Origin: Alloascoidea africana
Taxonomy: Eukaryota > Ascomycota > Alloascoideomycetes > Alloascoideales > Alloascoideaceae
Assembly (NCBI GenBank): GCA_030581615.1
Contig: JAKTTT010000048.1
Location: 62,001 to 126,000, forward strand
Direction of reading: 5' to 3'
Length of the DNA: 64,000 nucleotides
Below the pieces are notes generated by a model that had not been told where the DNA came from, did no database searches, and worked only from the letters and a program-made list of their open reading frames with translations. Below, one piece after another: positions 1 to 10,168 of the stretch. The position numbers were made by a program, and so were the translations under genes. The number at the start of each line of letters is the position of its first letter. Positions within the stretch are counted from its first letter, which is position 1.

Positions 1-1
1 A

Positions 2-112
2 ACATACTTTTCAGCTTGGGTCAAGATCATCAGCGCCTGGATTTGCTATGCTCTGTACATTTGGACGCTTCTTGCTCCTGTTCTTTTCCCAGATAGGTTT
101 GGACAACAATGA
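2..112 (+). CDS. C-terminal end of a multi-pass membrane protein (partial, runs off left edge)
   Basis: An open frame enters from the left edge and ends at TGA 110-112, giving 36 residues. They contain one hydrophobic stretch (around AWICYALYIWTLLAPVLFP) followed by a short polar tail ending FGQQ. The frame is open from base 2 and its composition (Trp, Tyr, Leu) looks like a last transmembrane helix and tail rather than chance. The family cannot be named from so short a piece. The gene converges on the WHI5-like gene on the other strand. Confidence 0.45.
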   Translation, partial: TYFSAWVKIISAWICYALYIWTLLAPVLFPDRFGQQ

Positions 113-532
113 TGAAAGGGTCTTTACTTTTTGTTTCGTGTATGCCTTTGATTTACTACATTTCAGGATCCGGTTTTCTATGAGGTATTGGCTACTCCTA
201 CTGTTCTCGCATTTAATCTGAGGTTGGAGAAACTACAAACGTGTAACATTTTTTTTATATTCTTATTTTTCATTAAAACAGTTCAATCCAGTCCAATGTA
301 TATTCTAAAACAAGAGAGGTTATTAAGTACCGGTAGTACAATACATAGCATTAATTGAAAATGCAAAAGCTTCAAACAAAATAAAAGGGTATTAGAAAAA
401 CTAGTAAACTCCTTGTTGAGCCAAAAAGAAAAAGATAAAAAAAAAAAAACTAAAAAAGCAACCACATCACCATCATTGTGAAAAAATCAAGAGAACCATA
501 AAAGAAGAAAAAATTACAGGTTTTGTCTTGAA
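113..532. other. Convergent 3' intergenic stretch
   Basis: AT-rich DNA between the stop of the left-edge gene and the stop of the WHI5-like gene. It has several A/T homopolymer runs (for example around 437-450) suited to 3' ends of both transcripts. No gene seen; a 60-codon minus-strand frame here is hydrophobic low-complexity and not convincing. Confidence 0.5.
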
Positions 533-1957
533 TTAGCTTTCAGCGTCTACTTCAAGATCCGTGTCCGTTTCACTGTCTGATATCGTCATGGAGCTATCTG
601 ATTTGTTCCCATCTTTATTCCGATATGGACTCGTAAATGCGCGGCTGACGTTCGTATCTTCCGGTTCCTCTTTCACACGAACAAACCTCCCACGCCACGG
701 AGAGCCAGGGCCTGAACTGGGACCCGAACCCGTGCCAATCAAAGTTGACAGAGACATTAGAGATTCCACGGCTTCGGATTCTATTTGGTCTCTCTGGTCG
801 TGGCCCGGGGTCGGTGTTTGCGGCATGCTCCTTGCAAAGCCATACGGTGATGGTGGATGTCGAGCTTGAGCTCTTGCTGTGACGTTTGCCTGTGTTTGAG
901 AGTGTCCTGGTTCTTGATCTTGTTGTCTAGGTAAATACTTTAGTTCAAACATGCTTTTCGCTTCTCGCAATGTAGCAGAGGAATAAACAGTGAAAGGTGT
1001 CTCCTGTTGAGCCTTTACAGGTGTCGTTGGACTTGGGAGCTGAGATTGTCCGATTCCACGCTCCGCGGAGCTGTCACGTATGATACTCTTGTCAGGGGAG
1101 GAAGGAAAAGTCGGTAGACGAGGTGGATAGCTTCTCTCTCGGTTTGTAGGAGAAAGAGCCAGAACATCCTGGAAACGCTGAGATGGTAAAGTGTCAAAGG
1201 GGAAAGGTCGAAGACGTGCTGGTCTTTTCGCTTGGTTGCCTTGCTGCTGGAAAGATTTTGAACGAGGGAGACCAAAATTTGGACTTGGTGGTCGATTTTG
1301 AGCAAAAGGCAAGGGCTGAAGACCAAGACCAAGACCAAGACCAAGTCTGCCGCGTGGAGAGCTGAGGGTGTTCCTATTATACTCGTCCTCCAGCTCGTCG
1401 ATAGACTTGTGCACCCATTCGTTGTCGACTTTGACCATGGCGTAGGTTAGACGGGTCTTGAGAGTTGAGGAAATCTTTCGAAACCGCTCTTTGTCGATGG
1501 GCACCGACAGCGGGAAAGGTTGGGCCAATCCTGCTGGAGTTGTGTGTCCAGCGGGCTCTGGGCTGGATAAAAACGGGGTTTCTGGGTCCTTCACGAGCCC
1601 TTCTGCGGTTCGCTTGGACCTGTTTGAGGGAGTCCACGGAAGCGAGGTCGTTTCCACAAACCGTGAAGGACTTGATGGAGTTGGCGTGGTTGAGACATTA
1701 TGCCGACAGACTTGCTCAGGCTCAAGCTCAGGCTCAAGCTCAGGCTCGGGAGAAGATGACGATTGCTCAGCGGCTTTCCCCTGCGACGGAGCACTTTCGC
1801 TCTGAAACGCCGATTCCGTCCGGCTGGGGGTCGTCGCAGGTGGCGATCGGGCCCCGGAGTCGGAGGACTGGCCTGGATGGAGCTCTTCGTCCTGTTGCTG
1901 CCGATGGCGTCGCATGGGAATCCGGTGCATCCCCATATCACTGATGCTCGCGCTCAT
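533..1957 (-). CDS. Whi5/Nrm1-family G1/S transcriptional repressor
   Basis: Encodes 474 residues, intronless. Most of the chain is disordered, rich in Ser, Pro, Gln and in SP/TP sites expected of a CDK target. The only conserved block is around residues 155-190 (KISSTLKTRLTYAMVKVDNE followed by W), which matches the short Whi5/Nrm1/Srl3 motif that docks on SBF and MBF factors and represses G1/S transcription until cyclin-CDK phosphorylation. The C-terminus is acidic. Whi5 and Nrm1 cannot be told apart by eye; an ACGCGT box about 165 bp upstream favours an MBF-responsive, Nrm1-like role. It is transcribed divergently from ASE1. Expanded short repeats encode a PELEPELEP run (about residues 70-81) and a GLGLGLGLGL run. 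Start: the first ATG of the frame with a plausible fungal N-terminus. Confidence 0.75.
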   Translation of the reverse strand: MSASISDMGMHRIPMRRHRQQQDEELHPGQSSDSGARSPPATTPSRTESAFQSESAPSQGKAAEQSSSSPEPELEPELEPEQVCRHNVSTTPTPSSPSRFVETTSLPWTPSNRSKRTAEGLVKDPETPFLSSPEPAGHTTPAGLAQPFPLSVPIDKERFRKISSTLKTRLTYAMVKVDNEWVHKSIDELEDEYNRNTLSSPRGRLGLGLGLGLQPLPFAQNRPPSPNFGLPRSKSFQQQGNQAKRPARLRPFPFDTLPSQRFQDVLALSPTNRERSYPPRLPTFPSSPDKSIIRDSSAERGIGQSQLPSPTTPVKAQQETPFTVYSSATLREAKSMFELKYLPRQQDQEPGHSQTQANVTARAQARHPPSPYGFARSMPQTPTPGHDQRDQIESEAVESLMSLSTLIGTGSGPSSGPGSPWRGRFVRVKEEPEDTNVSRAFTSPYRNKDGNKSDSSMTISDSETDTDLEVDAES

Positions 1958-2120
1958 GTTCGCATGAACTGCCTATGCTGCTTCTACAGAAAGAGACGAT
2001 CTCCGTGGTGTAATCACTTTCAAGAGAAGAGACACACCAGCCGATCGATCGAGGGTCTCTGGGGAAAGGAGGAAAAAAGGTTTATGGAGCTGGTGAGGCA
2101 GTTTTGTGTTTTTGTCTTTG

Positions 2121-2126
2121 ACGCGT
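2121..2126. promoter_or_regulatory. MCB (ACGCGT) element
   Basis: A palindromic ACGCGT core, the binding site of MBF (Mbp1-Swi6), 164 bp upstream of the WHI5/NRM1-like ATG. NRM1 is a known MBF target that feeds back to repress MBF; the site is compatible with that loop here. A single hexamer can occur by chance. Confidence 0.4.
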
Positions 2127-2911
2127 GCGTGCTCTGCTGCTCGGTGATCACAATATGACAGCTCTCCTGGGCCCGAAAAGGGCTCCGGGTGCCCTCTGGA
2201 GGGAAAGACACGGCCTCCGGAGCAAAGGGACTGGCCCAGGTTCTTTCTACGCTGGTGCTACGGGAAGCTGGACGCTGTGCGAGGGTGAAGGCTCCCTGGC
2301 AGGCAAGATCGTAGGCCTGCCGGGCCAAGGAGCCAAGGATTCGCCAACAATTGGGGAAACCCCAAGGCCGAAAAAGAATACCAAGAGGGATCATAGAGGG
2401 AGCACCTCTAGGTTTTGCGCTCCGTCGCGTCCAGCTCGGGCTGGTGGATAACAAGCCGCTTTGCTCAGGTCCACAGCCGCAAAATAGTTCCCAGTTGAAA
2501 CTAGTCGAAACTAGCTGAGACCGAGCTGGCTGGCTCTTGTTCCCAGGTTCCAGCACGATCAGAACCAGGTCCTCCTTCTCCATGCAATTGTTAATCTTAT
2601 TTGGGCTGACAGAGCAAGCATTGTCGGCCCGTTCTAAGCTCTAAACAGAAAGCTTGCAAATCTGCCTCCGCCGCCACCGGCAACCTTCTGCCTGGCGTCT
2701 GTGCCTGTGACAGCAGCCTCGCAGAATCATAGGTCCACGCCACCAGCTCCACTCGCTCTCTTGCGAGAATTGCTCATCGATCATGTCTCTAGTTTCTGGC
2801 CTTTCACAGGCTCCAATTTTTTTTTTTGGTTTCTCATTTTAAAAAGCTTTGTTTTCACGTGACGTGTATTGTTTACTTTTTGGCTGTTGTGGTACACCCG
2901 TACGCCCAAAG

Positions 2912-2918
2912 GTAAACA
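2912..2918 (+). promoter_or_regulatory. Forkhead-type box (GTAAACA)
   Basis: GTAAACA lies 68 bp upstream of the chosen ASE1 ATG. Yeast ASE1 belongs to the G2/M CLB2 cluster driven by Fkh1/2 and Mcm1. The position also argues that the in-frame ATG at 2869, upstream of this box, is not the main start. No Mcm1 site was recognised beside it. Confidence 0.35.
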
Positions 2919-2985
2919 TGGTGTTTTCGCCCACAGCTGCTCTCTTGTAAAGTCAAGCTACGCAACAACAACAACAACAGGCAGA

Positions 2986-5526
2986 ATGGGGAGAAAGTCT
3001 TCATTCATATCATCGCAGCTGGAAAGAGTGTTTGGGTCGTTGCAGCTTGTTTATGACGATATTGGCCTTTCGGATAACGAAATCATCGCAAGAGAGCAGA
3101 AGATCTATGCTCTGATATCAGATACCCTGGATGAGCAAGTTGCACTTGCCACGAAAGAGCGAGAAGAATTGGAATCGAAATGCAGCATTCTCTCGCAGAA
3201 CATCAAGCTGATTCTGAACGTGGTTGGCGACTGTGCGGACTCTGAAAACTGTTTAATAGAGCCAACTCATACACCGTTGTTAAATACACATGCAGAATTG
3301 CAGAAAAAATCAAAGAGAATACTACAAGTCTTTAAAGAACGATTGAGACAGCTGGTTCACACAAATCGAGAGATTTCAAAGTTTGCAAATGTAATTGACG
3401 ATTTACAACTGCCCGATGATGTCCGCGATCAAATCAAGATCGATGTGAGCGTTGTGGACTTTGATAAGCTGGATGATAAGACTATTCACGAGATTCTCAT
3501 AGAAAATGCCGGGCTATTGAATTTGAACCCCGATTTTCTTAACAAAGTTCAGGATGCCTTGCTCCATTGCAAGAACGAATACGAGATACGTTTAGAGGCC
3601 ATTATAAGCTTGGCAAGCTCCATTTCCCAGTCCTGGAACATTCTCGGCTCCCCAGATAACGAAATAGAGGTTGATGTTATAACAGTACTGAGAACCAACT
3701 CGATAGACAATACTTCAATTGGTTTGAAACGGAAAGATATCGATAGACTGCAATCGCTTGAATTGGCACTGAATCAGGAACAATGCAATCGAACGATGAG
3801 ACTAGAACAACTGAAAAAAGATGTTGGGTATCTTTGGGAGAAGCTGCAAGAGAAAGAAGATTACGTTCAACAGTTTATGGACCTTAACGAAGCTCTCACA
3901 CTAGCCGCTCTAGACAACTGGGAGACAGAAATGAAAAGACTCCAAGAACGCAAAAAAGAGTTTATTCAGGTTTTCATAGAAGATGCAAGACAAAAGATCT
4001 CCCATCTTTGGGAGCGCCTTTATTATAGTGAGGAAGAAACAAAGTTGTTCCATTTGTTTTGGAGCTCAGATTACTCAGACGACGTTTTGGAATCGCACGA
4101 AAAGGAAATCTCAAGGCTGGAAGAACTGGTCGAAGAAAGAAAACCAATATTGCTTCTCATTGCTTCCTTTTTTGAGTTGGAGAAAGAAGCTGAGGTACTG
4201 GAAGAATCTATGAAAGACCCCAACAGGTTACTAATGAAAGGAAAGGGCTATGATCCAAAGCGTCTATTAAGGGAGGAACAAATGAGAAAGAGGATAACTA
4301 AAAGAAGGCCAAGGGTGATTTCAGACCTTGGAAAGAGATTAGAGCAATGGGAAAAGGAAAAAGGAACCGCGTTTCTCGTTAATGGCGAATCTTTCCTTGA
4401 AAATCTAAGACAGATGGAATCTTCAAAGTCCACCAGATCTACAAAAGCATCTGCAACCAAGGCAGCGGTGCCAACACCAGCACCGGGAAAAACACCACGA
4501 AGAGGTAATGCTAAGCAGCCTATGTCTACTAAGCAAACAACCGACAAAGTCAAAAGCCGAGTGAGGAAAGAACCGCCAACTGTGTCGCCGGTAAAGAGAA
4601 GAGAGTTACACCGGGCACCAGCTCCCGTGGCCACCCATTTACGACCAAAACCTGGTCTTCCAATGAATAGAAATGCAACAAAACCTGCCACTAGAAGAAG
4701 ACCAAATCTTTATCGACCTAGGAATGCACCTGATACCCCCTGTCCCATGAATTCTAGTGATCTGGTTACTCCCATCAGTCTCCTTCGTTCAACCAAGGAT
4801 CAATTCCCTAACAGTAATATTCCTTCTTCAGTAGCTTCTACCTCCTCTTCCTCCTCTTCTGCTTCCTCAACTATAATTCATTCTGTTTCAACAAGGCGAA
4901 ATGCTCGTCATTTTGAAAACGAAACAGGAGAAAGTTCTCCCAAGAGAATGAAATTGAATCCACCGTCTCCAGAAGAGCCCAAAACGATACCCAATCTCGA
5001 TAATATGGTCCGGAACGTCTCACCTCCTTATTCTCCAAAGAAGTCAAACGAGACAGATGGCAATAACGATCTGTCAAAAGAGACCAGCACCACTGTGCCA
5101 AACGTATCGATAATAGAAGGAGAAGGTTCTCCCAAAAAGCACCTGAGAAGTATACTGGAAGATATATCAACGACAATTGATAGACGACTAAACACAGGAG
5201 GTCGCCAATTATTGGACTCACCTCCAAAACTGAATGGTAATAAGGATCTTCCTTCGCCTCTTGGCTCAGAAGAAAATAATGGAGAGCATACATCTGTTGA
5301 AATGGCAATTCCTCACGAAGAGGAAGAGCTGGATTATTTAAAATGGAGAAAACAAAAGTTTGGAGAAAGCCAAGCAGTATCGGTAGCGCCACCCCCAATT
5401 CCCTATGCCACGACAGGCGCCTCGGATGGATTGGACGCAAGTGTTGACTATTTGAAATGGCGACAGAAGAAGCTTGAAAATAAGGCAAATGTGGTCCAGC
5501 TTTATTCTCCGGAGAGAACAGACTAA
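2986..5526 (+). CDS. ASE1: Ase1/PRC1-family spindle midzone microtubule bundler
   Basis: About 846 residues, intronless. The MAP65/PRC1 family crosslinks antiparallel microtubules in the anaphase midzone. The N-terminal two thirds is long alpha-helical coiled coil; the conserved spectrin-like microtubule-binding core is visible from about residue 280 to 480 (VGYLWEKLQEKEDYVQQF, KISHLWERLYYSEEE, KGYDPKRLLREE, RPRVISDLGKRLEQWE). The C-terminal third is basic, disordered and rich in SP/TP sites, with two related DYLKWR motifs near the end (about residues 780-835). The frame is open 39 codons further upstream, to an ATG at 2869, but that extension is not family-like and overlaps promoter elements, so the ATG at 2986 is preferred. 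Confidence 0.9.
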   Translation: MGRKSSFISSQLERVFGSLQLVYDDIGLSDNEIIAREQKIYALISDTLDEQVALATKEREELESKCSILSQNIKLILNVVGDCADSENCLIEPTHTPLLNTHAELQKKSKRILQVFKERLRQLVHTNREISKFANVIDDLQLPDDVRDQIKIDVSVVDFDKLDDKTIHEILIENAGLLNLNPDFLNKVQDALLHCKNEYEIRLEAIISLASSISQSWNILGSPDNEIEVDVITVLRTNSIDNTSIGLKRKDIDRLQSLELALNQEQCNRTMRLEQLKKDVGYLWEKLQEKEDYVQQFMDLNEALTLAALDNWETEMKRLQERKKEFIQVFIEDARQKISHLWERLYYSEEETKLFHLFWSSDYSDDVLESHEKEISRLEELVEERKPILLLIASFFELEKEAEVLEESMKDPNRLLMKGKGYDPKRLLREEQMRKRITKRRPRVISDLGKRLEQWEKEKGTAFLVNGESFLENLRQMESSKSTRSTKASATKAAVPTPAPGKTPRRGNAKQPMSTKQTTDKVKSRVRKEPPTVSPVKRRELHRAPAPVATHLRPKPGLPMNRNATKPATRRRPNLYRPRNAPDTPCPMNSSDLVTPISLLRSTKDQFPNSNIPSSVASTSSSSSSASSTIIHSVSTRRNARHFENETGESSPKRMKLNPPSPEEPKTIPNLDNMVRNVSPPYSPKKSNETDGNNDLSKETSTTVPNVSIIEGEGSPKKHLRSILEDISTTIDRRLNTGGRQLLDSPPKLNGNKDLPSPLGSEENNGEHTSVEMAIPHEEEELDYLKWRKQKFGESQAVSVAPPPIPYATTGASDGLDASVDYLKWRQKKLENKANVVQLYSPERTD

Positions 5527-7269
5527 TGTCTGTGGTTGTAGTTATAGGGTTAGATCTTTTTTTTTAACGTTTATATTTGTTTTGTTTTGAATGCGGATTT
5601 GTTATTTTCCTTCTTCTAATTATTGTACTATTTAAAGCCTTATGGACGATTGTTTATTCAAAAGAGATTAAAGAGAGAAAAGTATGACTGTTAAAAGTTG
5701 GAGTTTTGTTCTTGTGTACGCAATTTTAATTTTTCGAGTTAGACAAGTTGAGGGAGAAAAAATGAATTGAATTGTAAAGTAATGGCTGCCATTGCATCTG
5801 CAAATCTTTCATTCCAACGGCAGTTCCTGATGGATGATACCCTGTCATGTCCGATATTGTTTTCGATATATGGGAATTGGATGAAGAAGCCATCGAGATG
5901 AATTTTCGGTTTGATCGAGACTCAATAATCAGGTTAACCGAACTGTTAGAGATCACAGAAAGGGCAGCTTGAGGATACAAGATTGGCCTTTTGAAGCAAT
6001 GCGTATAACGTCTTTCACTGCAGATTGGCCCTAACCAAACGTTGGTCCTTGGCATTACCGGTTTGTTTGGGTGGAATATTGGAGCTCTCAGCCATATTTT
6101 CATCAGTGTTTTGGATTATGTCTCAACAAAGCAATTACATTTTCTTGAGATGGAAAGCTACCCGAGCTTGCTTATCGAAGAGTCCCTTCGTGGATATGAT
6201 GTTGCGATTAAAAAAGAAGAGGAGGAATAGTTCCCCATGTGGTTGCACTTTTGGATGGCACTCAACATCAAATATGTAGACTGCCGGATCAAAATAGGTT
6301 CTACGGTGGATATAAAATAAGGTCTTCTGTAGCGTGTCGCTAGTGTGTTGATATAGAATAAAGTGAACATCAGTCAATTGAAAGGTTTAATTAAAGGAAA
6401 ATGTAGATATGATTTCTTGTTCTTTCTATCTAAGGAATGATGCACTATTTAAGTAGCTCTACTTGTGCTAACGATAGATTGTTCATGATGCTCTATGAGG
6501 TTTAAGAGCATAATAGTAGGAAATAGGGTACTTTTAGGTGAATAAAAGTAAATAGGATGTGACCATGTCTGTCACATATTACATCTTCTCTTTATGCCGC
6601 GTTGGTTTGTATTTTGCTAACACGTTGTTACAGGCAAATTGCAGTTTTAAAATACAAGCGTTAATCACACCAGATGGCCTATTTTTCGATATGTATGGTG
6701 TTGTAGCGGGCCTGTCTACAGGATAATCGGCCTTGAAGATAAAACGAGAAGCTGCTTCAACGTCAATGGAACGTAATTTATTGCTTACGCAGATCAAGCC
6801 ACCATCGCATAGTAGCAGTATTCCTGTTCACGATGAGGGTAGGGCTTATTCTTCATTCAAAAAGACGAATCTGGGAATATATGTGTCACAAATACAAAAA
6901 TAGCAATGGATAATAACAAATCTTTTGCAATTGGTAAAATGAAGAAACATTCCCAATCCACTAGCATTTACAAAATTTGTCTTGGATTCTCGCAATCTCT
7001 AATACCAAGATATGCCTTGGACATAACTCAGCTAAAGCAATGACAATTCAAGAATGATTCTTTCAATTTGTCCAGTTTTTCAAGTCATAAATCAGCATGC
7101 TGTAAACTACTATCCTCCACTAAAAGCACGTTCTTCATCTTTTCCTATTTTACAGAAACTGCATACTTTTGCTATATAAAGCCGCCCCACATGTCGGTAT
7201 TGACATTACCGATCATGATAAAAAAAAACAATGGTTGTAATTGCAGTAAAAAAAAAAATAGCCAGTTTA
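5527..7269. other. AT-rich gene-free stretch with degenerate open frames
   Basis: About 1.7 kb between the convergent ASE1 and DNAJC3-like stops. Several short frames occur on both strands (for example minus 5726-6103, 6135-6377 and 6579-6797), but none has a recognisable domain and they overlap each other in different frames. It may hold an old decayed gene or element, or only 3' ends. No RNA gene recognised. Confidence 0.45.
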
Positions 7270-8964
7270 TTATCCGAAATGAACATTGAAGGCTTGTCCA
7301 CCCCTTCCTCCTTGGAAGAATTGGTGAAACTGTGATCCTCCACCTTGTTGTTGTTGGAAAAACGGATGTCCACCAAATGGACTCCCACCTTGCTTGAATC
7401 CTCCAGGTCTTGTACCTTGTTGCTGTTGCTCATGATTATTTGGATCGATGCCATTGTCAAACTGCTCTCGCTTTTCAGGATCACTGAGAACCTCGTAAGC
7501 TAGATTTATTTCTGACATTTTGGATTCCACCTCTTCTGGGCTCAGATCATTGCCCCTGTATTTATCTGGATGGAAGGTTTTCACCTTTTGCCTGTAAGCT
7601 TTTTTGATCTCGCGGTCATCTGCCTTTCGCGACACACCCAAGATCTTGTAATAGTCCTTGTTACCAGCCTGTCTCTTCAATCTATCTGCCTTCTGCAACA
7701 GTGAAATCACAGTTCTATTGTTTTTATCTTGCTCGTGCGCTTTCCGTAAAAGAGCCATTGCTTCATCGTATTTTTCTTGATCCAACAGACTAGAGCCAAT
7801 TTGAATCAGAGCGGGCATATAGTTATCGTCGTAATCAGAAAGGACCATTCCACAAACATCTTTAGCCAAGTCATCCTCTTGAAGATTAATGTGCATTTGG
7901 CACATTGCTTTATACAGGTTGGACTCAAGGGGCAACTTTTTCTTAATATTTACAAGAGAATAGGGCTTGATTAGTGATTCGTCGATTGTTTGCGTTAGCA
8001 TGTCAAGCTTATTTTGGTACTTTTGATTATCTCGTTTTTTCAATTTTGAACGATCCAACAGTTCCTGCTTCAAGACCCCCCACTCTGACGTTTTCAATCG
8101 AGCACCTTCATTTGCCTTTGTAACCAGATTCATTATTACAGCAAAATTCTTTGCAGACTTTGTCATCGCTTTGCACGGACCGTAGTCAAAATCGTAATGC
8201 AGGCACTTACGAAGATGCTTTTGGCCATTCTCGTATTCACCGAGGCCGAACAGATAAATCTTGATCAGTTTTTCGTAGGTTTCCATTTCGTTTGGTGCAA
8301 GCACTTCCAGCTTTATCAAGTCTGTAATCATTGACACCAGTGATTCCACGCCCGAATCTTGTTCATTTTTAACCGCCCGCTGCTGAAGAATTTCCAGTCG
8401 CATCTTTCTAAGAGCAGTAGATGTTGGACATGCGGAAAGCGCTTCTGCGAGAAGTGTTTCTGCAGAAGAATAGTCTTTCTTCTTGAGTGCGTCCTGGGCC
8501 TGACGCCACGTTTCTCGAATGTTCCGAATTCTCTCAGTGGCTTCTTTCTTGTATTCTTCATTATTCGGCATCTTTTGGAGGTAGCTCGCAGCCTCGTCAA
8601 GTTTTCCTTGAGCTATTAGCATTTCAAAAATTTGTTCGTGTGCCTTTGACTGTTTAGGATCAAGCTCAACGACTTTCTGAAAATCTCTTAGCGCCTGTGC
8701 ATCTCTACCCAGAGAGTATTGGGCTATGCCACGTTTGTAGTAAATGTTTGGTAGATAAATGGTCATATCGTCGTCGGATTTGTCTGATATCAGCTCGTCT
8801 AATGCCTGGACTCCTTCCTTCATCTGTCCCTGCGCTAGTAGTTTGTTGGCCAAGGTAAGCCGGGCCTGGAAGGAGAGGTCCAATGAATCTGACGATGACG
8901 ATCCTTGGACGCATGCTATCGGTGCAAGGAGTAGATATGTGAAATAGTATGGCAGGATTTTCAT
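7270..8964 (-). CDS. P58IPK/DNAJC3-like ER-lumenal TPR-J-domain co-chaperone
   Basis: 564 residues, intronless. An N-terminal signal peptide (residues 1 to about 21, hydrophobic core [14 protein letters not shown]) is followed by TPR-like helix pairs to about residue 425 ([39 protein letters not shown] and so on). A J domain follows ([20 protein letters not shown], with the HPD tripeptide in KTFHPDK), and the tail is Gly/Gln/Phe-rich. This is the DNAJC3/P58IPK layout: an ER-lumen protein that passes unfolded clients to BiP/Kar2 and is UPR-induced in animals. S. cerevisiae has no clear orthologue, while many other fungi do. No HDEL-type retention signal is seen at the C-terminus. It converges on ASE1 across a long spacer. 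Confidence 0.88.
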   Translation of the reverse strand: MKILPYYFTYLLLAPIACVQGSSSSDSLDLSFQARLTLANKLLAQGQMKEGVQALDELISDKSDDDMTIYLPNIYYKRGIAQYSLGRDAQALRDFQKVVELDPKQSKAHEQIFEMLIAQGKLDEAASYLQKMPNNEEYKKEATERIRNIRETWRQAQDALKKKDYSSAETLLAEALSACPTSTALRKMRLEILQQRAVKNEQDSGVESLVSMITDLIKLEVLAPNEMETYEKLIKIYLFGLGEYENGQKHLRKCLHYDFDYGPCKAMTKSAKNFAVIMNLVTKANEGARLKTSEWGVLKQELLDRSKLKKRDNQKYQNKLDMLTQTIDESLIKPYSLVNIKKKLPLESNLYKAMCQMHINLQEDDLAKDVCGMVLSDYDDNYMPALIQIGSSLLDQEKYDEAMALLRKAHEQDKNNRTVISLLQKADRLKRQAGNKDYYKILGVSRKADDREIKKAYRQKVKTFHPDKYRGNDLSPEEVESKMSEINLAYEVLSDPEKREQFDNGIDPNNHEQQQQGTRPGGFKQGGSPFGGHPFFQQQQGGGSQFHQFFQGGRGGQAFNVHFG

Positions 8965-10168
8965 CGCTAGGGTATACTTGTGAGGAAACTACAATGTCTT
9001 TGTAGTTGTCTCTAATCGAAAATGTGCTGGCAATTAAAAGGTTATTTCAGTACTCATATTACCCGCGCATGCGTAATTAATGGCACACCGAAGAGTAGTA
9101 ACTTATCCTTCTACCTAACACAACCTGCATAGACTACTTTCATTCACGAGGTTCAATACTGAAAATGTGTAGCTGAAACACTGCATAATACTCTCGAACT
9201 ACCAAATGAGGCATCCAGGACTTGACGCTGTACTGGTTTTCGTAATTCAGTTACTTAAACGTTGCAAGCAGAAAGGGGCTAGCTGATTAGGTGATGGACA
9301 GTAAAAGAGTGAGGAGATATAAGGAAGGAGGGAAGACCTCGGAAGCGTGAAACAAGCAGAGACTATATAAACTGAATAAAATACATACGATTACCACTTG
9401 TTCAATGTGAGCTGGAGCAAAATCTAAACGTTACCGATCAGTAAATGATTTAATGACACTATTTGTAGAGATTTTTAAGGAACGATCAAAGTACCAGCTT
9501 TACACCTTAAGTTTCACCTGCGTACTCCCCTAACAATATGAAAGCCGATATAAATCGAGCCACTACTTTTTCATTTGTTGGCCAGTTGGATCCCAATATT
9601 AGGAAATAGTTTTAGATTTGGCTTTAGCTTTCTTTTAAATAAGACATTCAATTGTCCAAGTTTCGTTCGGTTTCAGCTTTGATACAAAAGTTGCTCTCTT
9701 GACACGAATAGTATTGATAGCCAATAGCTTCCCTTGACGCTCCAAGCATAACATCTAACTTATTATGGTTGCCTATCAAATCCTTAGAAAGAATGTCAGG
9801 TACAACTTTGGGAGAAACCACCTGAAAACGAATTTTTCTCAAATAATGATGAAATTCTCTTCTTTTGTTTCTATTATTCTTATTGATTACAATGACGTTC
9901 TCAAAAGGGAAAGTGATTACAATTAATGAAAACAGAACTAGGCGCTTTGGTGTTACAAAGCTAACTGAAAGTATTCAAGTAAACTATATATGTATGATGA
10001 AAAATAGTTCATTTATACACTTACAGGACAGATGATTGTGAAAATACAAACGGTTTTTTATTAGAAAGATGTGTGTGTTGAGTTCGCTGATGAGGATTTT
10101 TTTTTTTAGTTTGGAGATCACTGTGGTGTATATAAATGCTAAAAGAGAATCTAGTACGCATTTCCTCT
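8965..10168. other. AT-rich upstream region of the DNAJC3-like gene
   Basis: 1.2 kb between the DNAJC3-like ATG and the SDS23 stop; both genes are on the minus strand, so it includes the DNAJC3-like promoter. A 64-codon minus-strand frame at 9648-9842 has faint resemblance to retroelement protein sequence but is too short to call. No canonical UPRE or tRNA was recognised. Confidence 0.4.

Larger units (their letters stand above)
1958..2985. other. Divergent promoter region, WHI5-like / ASE1
   Basis: About 1 kb between two divergent cell-cycle genes. It holds an ACGCGT MluI box at 2121-2126 near the WHI5-like side, a TCACGTGA palindrome near 2856, a T-run at about 2818, and a GTAAACA forkhead-type box at 2912-2918 near ASE1. 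A long minus-strand open frame (2020-2583) has no recognisable features and probably reflects GC-rich promoter composition. Confidence 0.5.

Noticed and set aside
2020-2583. 187-codon minus-strand frame upstream of the WHI5-like gene
   Set aside because: No recognisable domain, biased composition from GC-rich promoter DNA, and it overlaps the shared promoter with an MCB element.
9648-9842. Short minus-strand frame with faint retroelement-like sequence
   Set aside because: 64 codons, weak resemblance only, no neighbouring element parts or terminal repeats.
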